From positions 310,001-374,000 of the forward strand of contig JARGSG010000193.1 of NCBI GenBank assembly GCA_030374805.1: DNA of 64,000 nt, read 5' to 3'. Shown here piece by piece: positions 44,148 to 54,200 of this stretch. Every line of letters begins with the position of its first letter. Position 1 is the stretch's first letter. The notes under the pieces were generated by a model, which searched no databases, was not told the DNA's origin, and saw only the letters and a program-made list of their open reading frames with translations. This stretch comes from Gracilaria gracilis (taxonomy: Eukaryota > Rhodophyta > Florideophyceae > Gracilariales > Gracilariaceae). Both the position numbers and the translations under genes were made by a program.

Positions 44148-45483
44148 GGGGGAGGTCTCGTTAAAGGAGAAAGCTACTCATGAACTACATTCAGCTGATT
44201 GTTAATTAATTTTTCCCAGCACCCTCTGGTTTGACTGGCCTTTTTCGTGAGGCGTTTCTTCAAACACAAATGCGCAGAACCAGAGAGGAACGAATAGATG
44301 GAGAATATCTAGCTTACTTCAAAATCAAGTGAATCAGACATATATCGTCAGCATTCTGCTGGCCTTGCATTTAGCCATTCCAAACTTCAACCTGTTTCCA
44401 AATGCAGTAAAGTTTATCTACGTCTTGCTCCTACACATCTATCTCGAATCATTCTCCCTATTTTGGGATCCGACCTACAAAACTGGCAGAATCCAGGTTT
44501 CTCGACTTTGCAAATGGATTCACAGATTTTGTCTCACAAACTGGAAATGCAATTTGTGTCTTAGTTTCTTCTTCACCAAAGTGACATTGAGGTTACGTCA
44601 AAAAAGCCTTGTTGGCTGTTTTGTACGAAAAAAAGAAAAGATTTTGGGAGCTTTGCTTATATTCAATTCGAGAAGCTTGTGTCTCAAAGCGTTCATATTG
44701 TCACAACTCAAAACGTACTTCGTTTGCCACCAAGCTTTTGTTTGAAGATCTAATCAAACCTTGGAGCAGTGGTTTGTCTAACCGTTAGAACGGGCTTGAC
44801 TTCTGAACCGGTATACAGGGTAAGCACCTTCGATATAATCTCCGTCGTGTAAGAAGGGAATTTTCTTGCAAAACAGCTGTCCAGTGAATCTGTGCCATCT
44901 GTTCACAAAGTTATCACCACGGTCCGCTTGGCTTCTACTATCGGGAAGGCTTGGTGTTCAGAACCCAAAACAATCCTCTCTATGCAAAGTCAGGGTAAAC
45001 TGCCTGGTTCCAAGCAGACCTATTCTTCCTGTTCTGTTGGAAGGTAGATTCCCACCTCTGGGGCTTTGCGTGTTTATCCACCCTTTGGATAACAAACTCG
45101 ATATCAGCCATTCTTGATTGGGTACGTTTGCAAATCCCCAAACCCACACCCATTTTATATGTCCATTGTACGGCCTTTGGACGAGCCCTCTTCACCCCAT
45201 AGCACATCTCCAACCCCTTCCTTGGATTGCAGAACTACAGAAACTTGGCTTGGGTTTAGAAACAACTTGTAGTTGAAAGAATGTTCGTGAAGTACACGAC
45301 GTCGATTATTGCACGACTGCTTCTTACACAACTGTGCATCACCCCAACCTTATTTATGTCGCATACTCTCTCTGCTCTGGGTTCATCTCATGTTTCTGCT
45401 TTCTTCCAACTGCTGAGTACCGACACAAAACTTCAAACGAACTCGTTAGGATCCACACATCAAACTTTGACCAGCTCCAAACA
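44148..45483. other. Spacer between the right membrane gene and its small-protein gene
   Basis: 44150-44430 is the 3' block shared with 31270-31550 and 33310-33560. The rest matches 34170-35560 of the left unit. No frame is conserved between the two copies. The last 150 bp should contain the promoter of the gene at 45484. Confidence 0.55.
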
Positions 45484-45927
45484 ATGGCACATCAAACTCT
45501 GTTCTGTCAGAGCGTTGGATACTGTGAAGACATGGTCCATCGGTTTGAACCCATCCCCTCAGAATCAGTCAGTTCTTCATCTGCTGCAGGGGCCAGGCTA
45601 ATAACTCTGAAGAGAAGACTAAACGAGTTAGAGCGGAAACGCGAGTCGTACCATAGTGACTTAATGGCGGCTGCGACGCTTTCGGCAATAGCGGCCTTTT
45701 TCACACTTGGAATTTCTGTGGTTTTTGCAGGCGTAATTGCCGTGCATCTCAGGAATAGGTGCAACAATGTGAAGGCGGCGATACGTGCGGTCATAAGGCA
45801 GATAAATGACATTCGCACACATTTCTGTGATAGTGAGGAATGGAATGTGTTTGAAGCAGCGTTGAAAATAGACTCGGACTTGTTTTCGTACGGCATCGAA
45901 CGATCTGAATTGGATGGACCTCTTTGA
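45484..45927 (+). CDS. Small helix-membrane-helix protein, right copy
   Basis: 147 residues, the same length as the left copy and alignable without gaps. The conserved SVGYCEDMVHRFEPIP motif, the basic helix (LITLKRRLNELERKRESYHS), the hydrophobic segment (about 66-88, LSAIAAFFTLGISVVFAGVI), the second helix (NVKAAIRAVIRQINDIRTHF) and the ELDGPL end are all present. The function is unknown. The layout suits a single-pass or hairpin membrane protein with two amphipathic helices. It sits downstream of the intact 566-residue membrane protein gene, which suggests but does not prove a joint role. Confidence 0.75.
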   Translation: MAHQTLFCQSVGYCEDMVHRFEPIPSESVSSSSAAGARLITLKRRLNELERKRESYHSDLMAAATLSAIAAFFTLGISVVFAGVIAVHLRNRCNNVKAAIRAVIRQINDIRTHFCDSEEWNVFEAALKIDSDLFSYGIERSELDGPL

Positions 45928-46485
45928 GACAGGTCTTGTATCTCTTGAATACGTGAGTGATATGAAGCAACGAGTTGAATTATCAACGACAGTCGGCGGC
46001 CATTGATGCGAGTATAGTTGTACTGTGAAAATGAATTCAATACAACTGTGTATGATGTTTCGTAATACTCGAAGAAAAATCTTTCGGAGAACGGAGGTCT
46101 TGAAAGATACGTGAATTAACATTGCTGAGTAGGCCCAGATACCGTTCTGGTTTGTAAGGCTCTTTGGCAAGCTATCATTGTCTGATATCTTATCCATGAC
46201 ATGCTCTCAAGGGCCCCAGCTAAACGTACTCTTTGCCTTTAAAGTGTTAATAAGAGGCCAGGACTCGTTGAGCAATGAGTTCATTTGGTGCAAAGCGGCC
46301 AAAGAAAACCTAGATACACTTACGTGGGAGGTACAGTAGCCTAGGTAGCCTTGCGAGAAGAATTCAAGCCGGGTGGGACACTAGTACATACGTGCACAAA
46401 ATTTGTTCTTTTTTTACATTTAATGTATCTGCAGGAACGCCTTCTAAAAGCATTCGAAAATCAAATTTCCTGAAGAGCAACAAAA

Positions 46486-46497
46486 TTTGGCGCCAAA
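46486..46497 (+). promoter_or_regulatory. E2F-like palindrome TTTGGCGCCAAA
   Basis: A perfect palindrome containing the TTTSGCGC core bound by E2F/DP factors, which control S-phase genes in plants, animals and red algae. A second core, TTTGGCGCG, lies at 46571-46579. Two cores within 90 bp just ahead of a gene start (ignoring the copia insertion) suggest cell-cycle control of the 62327 gene. Factor binding is inferred. Confidence 0.4.
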
Positions 46498-46570
46498 CCC
46501 GAAGTAGAGGCTGACGTCACGCGCCCACGTGTCGCGACTGCAGCCTTTCAAAAAAGAAGGTTTCTCTTTT

Positions 46571-46579
46571 TTTGGCGCG
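46571..46579 (+). promoter_or_regulatory. Second E2F-like core TTTGGCGCG
   Basis: Lies about 57 bp before the copia-2 left LTR, and so about 125 bp before the ATG at 62327 if copia-2 is discounted. Confidence 0.35.
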
Positions 46580-46635
46580 AGATGCGCCACTCGAAACGCT
46601 GCTGCCAAAAGGTGTCGCCGCGGCCCACGTACTGT

Positions 46636-46922
46636 TGTGAGAAGTCAGAAGACTTCGAATTAAATTGAACCGAATCTGACAGCTCTGTCAGCGACCGTTG
46701 GAAGCCGATACGAGGACAACCTTTGATTGCGCACAGAACTTAGCCAAGGCATTAGATAAGACGAACAGGAGAAAAAGCGACGCAGTAAAAACAGAGAGAG
46801 CAAGAGGCCAGCAAGGAGAGAGCCCAGCGTTTGTTGCTGACTGACTACCCTTGATCCGTATTCACCCTGACACCGTAGCCCCACGAAAGACGTATGACAT
46901 CACGACTGACGATGGCTTTACA
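46636..46922 (+). repeat. 5' LTR of copia-2
   Basis: 287 bp ending GATGGCTTTACA. Preceded by ACTGT and followed by the primer-site-like GTTATGGGCCC at 46923-46933. Confidence 0.93.
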
Positions 46923-47035
46923 GTTATGGGCCCGGGAGGTCCTATTGTGTCAAAGTCTAATAGTGGCATTCACAGTGCTTCCAAGTTTGAAACGAACAAA
47001 ACCTTGAAAGTGAAGTATCGCAACTCGCTTCGAAA

Positions 47036-48007
47036 ATGGATGAAAATGAAGAACAAATTTGCAGAGTAAACAAAAAGGCCAAAGCGCTTTGCAAAGGTGC
47101 GGGACACTTGATCTACATTGCCTGTGATGATACTGCTCAGGAAATGTTGGATCACGCAGAACAAGCGGCAAAGCTGTCTATACGTTATACGCCAGAGGAT
47201 CCTACCAGGATGAGGCTCATTGAAGACGTTATAGACACTATTGCTAAGGATAGCCCTACGGAAAATGTACGACGCGAAGTGGAATTACTCAGCAAGATTC
47301 ATAACTGCCAAAGACAGCCAAATGAGGGCGTGTCGGCATTCGTCATACGTTTTAATGGACGAGTTGCTAGCCACGCCAACCAGACTTTTCAACTGAATGT
47401 CATGACTAGTCGACAGTTCGCCATACTATTGATACAGAATGCGCAACTCACAGCGGACACTATGAACTCTCTGATCTTCCAGTTGACATCGAGGCAGAGT
47501 GTACGCGTTAACAAGTTGAATTTTCAATTGATGCTAAACGATGATGAAGTTAGCATAGTGGAAACGGCTTCAGATAAGACGGAAAATCTAGACTCAGTAC
47601 TGAGACAGAAAGTTTGTGAGAAGATATCCTTCATCAAGCAGAAGATTTCAAAAGGAAGCTTCGATGAGGTTCCGATGTTTACGCTTGAAGAAGCGTCACA
47701 ATCGCTTTCTCAAGTGGTGGATGGCACAGAGAGAATCCGAGCGACGATGCTTAGAAAACGTAAGGAACACAATAGGGGCGATCGCGAGGCCTATTTCAAG
47801 AAGATGAAGCAAGAAAATCCGTGTAGTGTGTGCGGTGAGCTCGGGCATTGGTGGCGGGATCGTGAGAAATGCAAGGAAGAAATGAGAGCCAGATCCAAAT
47901 CCAATTTGATTGGGTCCGGGAAGGAGGAGACAAAGAACAAATCTGGCAGAGACACACGCGCACAGACCTCGCTTTTCGGCAAGGGGATCAGTAAAGCTCC
48001 ACCCTGA
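47036..48007 (+). CDS. gag of copia-2
   Basis: A helical copia-type gag with a zinc-knuckle-like CSVCGELGHWWRDREKC near 47823-47873 and a Lys/Arg-rich tail. It encodes the particle protein of the element. The end of this part lies close to the point where gypsy-3 inserted. There is no homology to the gag of copia-1 that I can see by eye. Confidence 0.75.
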   Translation: MDENEEQICRVNKKAKALCKGAGHLIYIACDDTAQEMLDHAEQAAKLSIRYTPEDPTRMRLIEDVIDTIAKDSPTENVRREVELLSKIHNCQRQPNEGVSAFVIRFNGRVASHANQTFQLNVMTSRQFAILLIQNAQLTADTMNSLIFQLTSRQSVRVNKLNFQLMLNDDEVSIVETASDKTENLDSVLRQKVCEKISFIKQKISKGSFDEVPMFTLEEASQSLSQVVDGTERIRATMLRKRKEHNRGDREAYFKKMKQENPCSVCGELGHWWRDREKCKEEMRARSKSNLIGSGKEETKNKSGRDTRAQTSLFGKGISKAPP

Positions 48008-48157
48008 TATTAACCCCGTGCTCGATGAAGGAGCTCCAACCTCCACTGGAGGGATACTAGAGGCTGCGCGCGTTTGCGACGCTCTTGGTATTGAATTGCA
48101 ATTAGAACCCCCTCGCGATGTTTACTACCACAGCTGGGGTACGGCGGCTGCCAATCC

Positions 48158-49006
48158 TGAAGGACAACACTCCTTGGAGGCGATTTGAGGTACTTAGTTA
48201 ATTTCCGCATCATGCGTTAGTAGATATATATGAGCTACACCGCTATTAGCGTGTCGCCTCGCTGAGGTAATTTCCACACATGTACACGTGGGTTGCACGG
48301 CTCGAGGCGCCGCTTAGCGGGTGTGACTAGCACACGTGTAGCACAGATATGCCGGAGGCAGTGCACCCAGCATTGCTGTATTTACTCAGATATTTTATAG
48401 ATTATTTTGCCCGGCGCACCCACTGTCAGTGGTGCGCCGAGCTCAGTACTTAGAGGGTTGAGCATCGCTCCCCCAAGTAAATTGCCCCTTGCCAAGCAAT
48501 GGCTTCTGGCTCTAACTATCACGCCTTCGCGGACTGTTCACCTTCAAGTGGAGTGACGACCGCGTTGTTCACGTATAGTTACCCACCCTTGTGGCGCTTA
48601 GAGTATAACCACTATTTGTGTGTCTCGTTCCGACCTATTGTCGTATACTCGCCCCTGTATTGGGTTTGCTTTACTCTCTCCTTTCCCCCACTCTGGTGGT
48701 TTGCTTTCTCCCCTTTTTGGGTTTGCCTTTTTGCCCTGTTCGCAGTGGCCCGTTTCCGACACCTTGTCGTTGCCGTGCTACTCTCTTTCGAGGACTCATC
48801 TCGTGACCGTGTGAACACGTGGATCTCTACCGACTACTAACCAGCCTCACGCTCCGACGCTTGTCGTGGTGGTTTGACCTCGGATTTACACCCGGCTTAG
48901 CTGTGTCATTCCCGGAGTGCTCCGTTCGCTGTGCTGCCCTATCGAGGGGAAGATTCCGAACGTCTTCGTGAGCTTGCGCTTTTCCCGCCAAAGGCGTTGC
49001 TCCACA
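48158..49006 (+). repeat. 5' LTR of gypsy-3
   Basis: 849 bp, and about 1 percent different from 57824-58673. The solo LTR at 23365-24215 is the same family. It contains tracts rich in TTTGCCTTTTTGCCC near its 3' third. Confidence 0.95.
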
Positions 49007-49101
49007 AGTGGTCTCCCGACTTAGAAACGATTAGTCCTTGTCGGAAGATTCACTCGTGAATTCACTCGTTGCGAGGTTAGTCCTTTTGCCCTTGTCTCCA
49101 T

Positions 49102-50900
49102 TTGGAAGTTCACTGGAAGTCCCAGCCAATTGGCTGTCGATTATCCCGTTGTACGGTTGTTGTGGTCATGACGCTGTCAGATCGTCCGAAGACACGCAGT
49201 CAGACTGGAAGATCGGATCCGCCACTTCCGTCACGGATCCCGACCCGTTCACGGTCCCGGACCGAAGGGATGCCGGCTACTGAAGCTGTGCCGACGACCA
49301 CTCGACTTCCGCCCACGTCGTTGATCAACCCTCATCGAGATGATGGACCGGCTCCTGCTGTTGCTGGTCCCGCTCCTATCGTAGGAGGTACGGTCCCTTC
49401 CGTAGCTCCCACTCCGGAGGCACCTCTGAGGGCTACTGTCAATGACACCCTCCACTTAACTGTGGAAGAGCAGCTCCGCTCTACGCGGGCTGCCCATGCT
49501 ACCCTTGCTAAGGAGTTGTCGCTACTTCGAAAGAAAGTGGATGACACTGCTTTGCAGGACTTTTCTGAGGATCTCCGCGTATTGCGTGGTGATGTCAACT
49601 CCCTCTTGGAAGCTTTCGGAGGACCCGCTGATTTCGTGGAGGACGTGGCTGAGAAGTTTACTCGCCTCCGCGCCCGTCTAGAAACGGTGGAACAAACCGT
49701 CCTGGTTGGAGCCAATCGCACGGCTGAGCCGGTTGCTGTTTCACACCGTGACAAGAAGGTCAGTGGATCCAAAGCACGCAAAGAGCGGAAGAACTACGAC
49801 TCTGATTCGTCAGCATCTTCTCTTTCTTCTCGCCGGTCAACCGGGTCTGATTCGTCCGACTCGTCGGTAGAAGAAGCCCCTCGTGAGCGTTCGTCACGCT
49901 CAAAGCGGTCATCAGCCACCCAAGGTGTGATACGCGCCCGCTCGAAGGGAAGGAAGCACTCTGGATTAAAAGAGTTGAAGCCTACCAATCTGCTCTACAA
50001 GAAGCTGTTGTCATACCGGTATTACCGTTTGGAGGACTCCTCATTGGATAGAACTCCCCGTGGGACGGGAAAGGTCAAAGACTGTATCAAACGGATGCAG
50101 CTGTCGCTCCGTAATCAACTGTTTACAGGCCATGATCCCATCTTGGTGTTGGATTTCCTATCACGCTTTGTAGCGGAAGCCGACATCCTTGGGATGAATG
50201 AAGGACAGGCGTTTGTCGCGCTGCCCTATTTTCTACGCGGACTTGCGGAAGATCAGTACAACTCTGTAAGAGGTTCATCTCGCGCCTCTGAAGGAGGGGT
50301 TACTTGCTGGCCTGAAGCAGTTCAGTATCTACTGAGGTCCTATGCCACTGGCACCGCCATCCAGTCGGCTATCCTCGCTCTGAGAGACACCAAACAACGC
50401 CCCGGCGAAACGGAAACCGATTACTCGGTGCGCCTGAATAAGGCCTTCCACCGATGTGGCAATGTTTATTCCGCTGAAGAGCGTTGTACCATGTTCGTTG
50501 ATGGACTAGACCCGGCTATACGGACCCTAGTGGCCCGTCGCCGTGAAGAAAACCGTAAGACTACGTACTTGGAACTGGTGCAGTATGCACGCGCCGAAGG
50601 CGATGCACTACGAGCACGAGTCCCGGGTACCCGGTTGAAGTCCGCTAAAGCGCTGATGTTGGATCGGGAACCCCGTCAGCATCAATGCTGGCTGAGGCAC
50701 ACTCCAACAAGGAGTATGATCAGGTGCACTTTGCCCGTAGCGACGTGCTTTCAATCCCGACAACGGAGCTTCCCTCAACCACGGATGCCTCGTTTCAAAC
50801 GGCTCCGGACGGTACACTGCTGTATGCAGATTCGAACCGAGTTCGACCGCCTCAACTGTCATATGAGAACGGTGGAACCCGGGCTTCACGGCCTGGCTGG
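49102..50900 (+). CDS. gag region of gypsy-3
   Basis: An N-terminal Pro/Ala-rich stretch is followed by a predicted coiled coil (EQLRSTRAAHATLAKELSLL), a Ser/Asp/Arg-rich segment with many SS, RR and KR pairs, then the helical gag core (GQAFVALPYFLRGLAEDQY through FVDGLDPAIRTLVARRREEN). A CCHC-like knuckle follows just downstream. This is the structural part of the element. The Ser/Arg-rich insert before the core is unusually long. Confidence 0.75.
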
Positions 50901-51292
50901 CAAGCTTCCCGCCCAGCGGTGCGATTCTCGAATACTCGGAACGTCAATGCCATTGTTGGATTGATCTGTCACCTCTGCTATACGCGAGGGCATACTTCTC
51001 CGCAGTGCGTTTTAACCATGCGTGAGTGGGCACAAGTCATTGCCAACTACGAATCCCTCTCACCAGAGGAGAAGGCTTCCGTTCCGATGGCATCGTACAT
51101 CCGCGCGAAGATGGATATTCCACGCACAATTGCGGCTCCGATTGCCCAGAACATGGTGACCTCTCACCCCCGTACCCCTCTCGAGGGAAATTCAACCGCT
51201 ACTGCGGACGCTTCTGCCACTGGTGCCCAGGCATCAATGGTTCAGAATTCTGAGCACCCGCCTCAGGCGGAATCTGCTCAGAAAAACTAATT

Positions 51293-54200
51293 GTGGGAGT
51301 CTCCTCTCTTGGAGGGGCGCCCTCAGAGTTGAGGCTGAAGGCGCCCGAGGCGTCCCTGCCTCGCTCCCAGGTCCGAATCCTCTCGAAAAAACAGGCCGTC
51401 GAAGACGTGAACTCAGAACACCTTGGTGTTCTTCGTCGACCGTGGATACGGGTAAGAAATAACCGGTTCCCGGATAGAGTTATGGTGATGGCCAAACGCA
51501 ACTACAAGGTCTATGCCGACCTTGGCCTTTCACCCCAGTTTATGGTGCGTTATCTCACTGTATTAGATACAGGCGCAGGTCCGAACTTCATTGTTGAGAC
51601 AGCATTGCCACCCGCCTTGCGGTCACACATTCGCCGTGGCGACATTCCTGACGTCGCTGACGCGAATAACAACCCGTTGTCAACGGTAGGATACATCGAG
51701 TTGGTAATCCGCTTGGGCTCATGCGTGGTGAAGCTCGACTTTGTCGTTTGTCGGTCCCTGGCCGCCCCCGTCATTTTGGGTTGTGACTTTTGCGACCGCT
51801 TTGTCGATGCCATTAGGCCCCGCCAGAGGCGCGTTGAAATGGAAGATGGTTCGTCCGTGCCGATTGTTCGTCGTCCTTTGAGGCATGCCTCCAAGAAGCA
51901 CGTACCTCTACCTGCGGCGCAGGAAGCACCACCGAGTTCTCGGGAATCGACGAAGCTTCGTGTTGCCTCCGCGACACGCGTGCCTCCAGAGTCTCAAGTC
52001 TGGGTACAGGTGAATTCCCGTCAACACGGTTTACGAATCGTCCAGCCATTGCCGTCGTTGTATGATAAATACTCTCTTGCCATTGCTAATGGAGTGGTCC
52101 AGGTGGAACCGAATAATCCGTTTTACGTGTTGATAGCCAATCTAGGCAAAACAACCCAGTATCTGGTGAAAAACCAAGTGATTGGCTCGGTCATGCCGCA
52201 TCCAACTGCGTTGGTACCGACGAAGATGACTGCTGCCGATGTGCTCGGAATCGTTCACTCTAAGGAGGGGGAGGCGTCAGAATCTCATTCATCTCATTCG
52301 TCTCCGTCGCCGAGTCTCTCGGGTCAGCAGCCTGTTAAGACAGAGAAGACACGCGTTCCGACGAGTTACGACCAATTGGACCCAGTAAGGGAATTGGAAG
52401 AACTCGACCTCGGACATGTTCCAGAGACACACCGCAAACGACTGCGCGATATGCTTCGTGAATTCACCACAATGTGGGATGGTTCTCTCGGAGAAATAAA
52501 TACCACGGAACACCGGATTGATCTCCTTCCCAACTCTCGGCCAGTAGCCCAACATCCGTACAGGGCGGGGCCCAAGGCCAGAGAAGAAGAGCAATTTCAG
52601 GTGGACAAGATGCTCCGTGCAGGAGTTATAGGACCGCCACATTCGCCGTGGGCATCACCAGTGGTACTGGCTCCGAAGCCGGATGGTTCCTGGCGCTTCT
52701 GTATCGATTATCGTCGTCTGAACGCTCTTACCGTCAAGGACGTGTACCCTATTCCACGTATGGATGAATACATCGATTCTCTCGGAAATGTTACCGTATT
52801 CACGGCATTGGATGCTAACTGGGGATACTGGCAAGTTCCAGTGAGAAAGGAGGATCAGGACAAGACAGCGTTTGTCTGCCACTCTGGCCTCTACCGTTTT
52901 AAACGGATGCCCTTTGGGTTAACCAATGCTCCCGCTACTTTTCAGCGTGCAATTGATATCCTACTGGCCCGCTTCAAGTGGCGTACTTGTCTCGTCTACC
53001 TTGACGACGTCATTGTATTCTCAGATCATCTGGATGATCACCTCACACATGTGAGAGACATAATGGCCACGTTACGGGACGCCGGAGTGACACTCAAGCT
53101 GAAGAAATGCGAATTCTTCACGGATACAGTCAAGTATCTGGGTCACATAATCCGTCCAGGACGTGTCATGATCGAGGAAGCTCGTGTGAAGTCGCTGAAA
53201 CAGGCCACGAAACCGACTACCCAGACCGAACTGAGATCCTTTCTAGGATTAGTCAACGTCTATAGACGGTTTATTCCCAACTTCGCGGACATTGCGGCAC
53301 CTCTTAACGCGCTCCTGCGGAAGGGTCAACCGCCTAAGTTGGACCCATTCACGTCTACTCAGACGGAAGCCTTCAACTCTCTCAAAGAGGCTGTAACCAC
53401 GGCACCAGTATTGTCACTACCGAAACCGGGACTTTCATATACCGTGGACACGGACTCTAGTGACTACCAGGTAGGCTGCGCCTTATTTCAAACCACCCCA
53501 GAGGGGGAACGCAAGCCAATTGGGTACTGGTCCCGTTCGTTGAACGTGCATGAGAGGAATTACTCCGTCTCGGAGAAGGAATGTCTCGCAGTAGTGTGGG
53601 CATTATGCACACTACGCCCCTACCTCATGGGTGCTCATTTGACCGTTTACACGGATCACTCATCATTGAGATGGCTACTCTCCATATTGGAGCCTTCAGG
53701 CCGCTTAATGCGTTGGAGACTGCGTCTTGCAGAGTTCGACTTCGACGTCACCTACAAGAAGGGCGCCAACAATACGCAAGCCGACGCCCTTTCTCGCCTA
53801 CCCACCACAGGGGAAGCGTTAGCCGTCGATGACGAGGAAATACCCTGCTTTGCAGTTGACGACTACACCGCAGGTGAACTGGAGGATATCGAAGAGGAAT
53901 GGCCAGACGAACTGGATTTTGACGAGGAACTGGACGACCTACTCGCTGTCAGCGAAAGCGCGAACACCCTACCAGGGAACTTCGTACCCGTCACAACGGA
54001 GGAGATGGTTAGGGAACAGTTCAGCGATCCCTACTGCACAAAGATTCGGGCGCAACTCAATGGAGGAGCTGATCTCCCCTTTCGGGTGAATGATATTGGA
54101 TACCTCGTTCGCACGGTAACTGGAAACGCACAAATAGTGGTGCCACACGCCCTACAATCTCGGGTGTTACACTTATCACAGTATGCTAAACTTAGTGGTC

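Larger units (their letters stand above)
28740..46370. repeat. Tandem duplication of a two-gene unit
   Basis: The left unit (about 28740-41850, including inserted elements) and the right unit (about 41930-46370) share the same order: leader, membrane-protein gene, 3' block rich in AAATGCGCAGAACCA, a spacer with TCTAACCGTTAGAACGG, the 147-residue gene, and a tail with GGTAGCCTTGCGA. Protein and non-coding parts match clearly but with many substitutions, so the duplication is older than every LTR insertion in it. The left unit has grown by the miniature elements, the MITE, an extra copy of the 3' block and gypsy-2. Confidence 0.85.
45928..46630. other. Tail of the right unit and promoter-like region
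   Basis: 45928-46370 matches the end of the left unit. The remaining 260 bp up to the copia-2 target site has two TTTGGCGC motifs and a GC-rich end. After discounting copia-2 it lies directly upstream of the leucine-rich-repeat gene at 62327. Confidence 0.55.

Noticed and set aside
44866-45117. 83-codon frame in the spacer of the right unit, and the antisense frame 44980-45213
   Set aside because: The DNA is conserved in the left unit but neither frame stays open there, so the conservation is not explained by these proteins.
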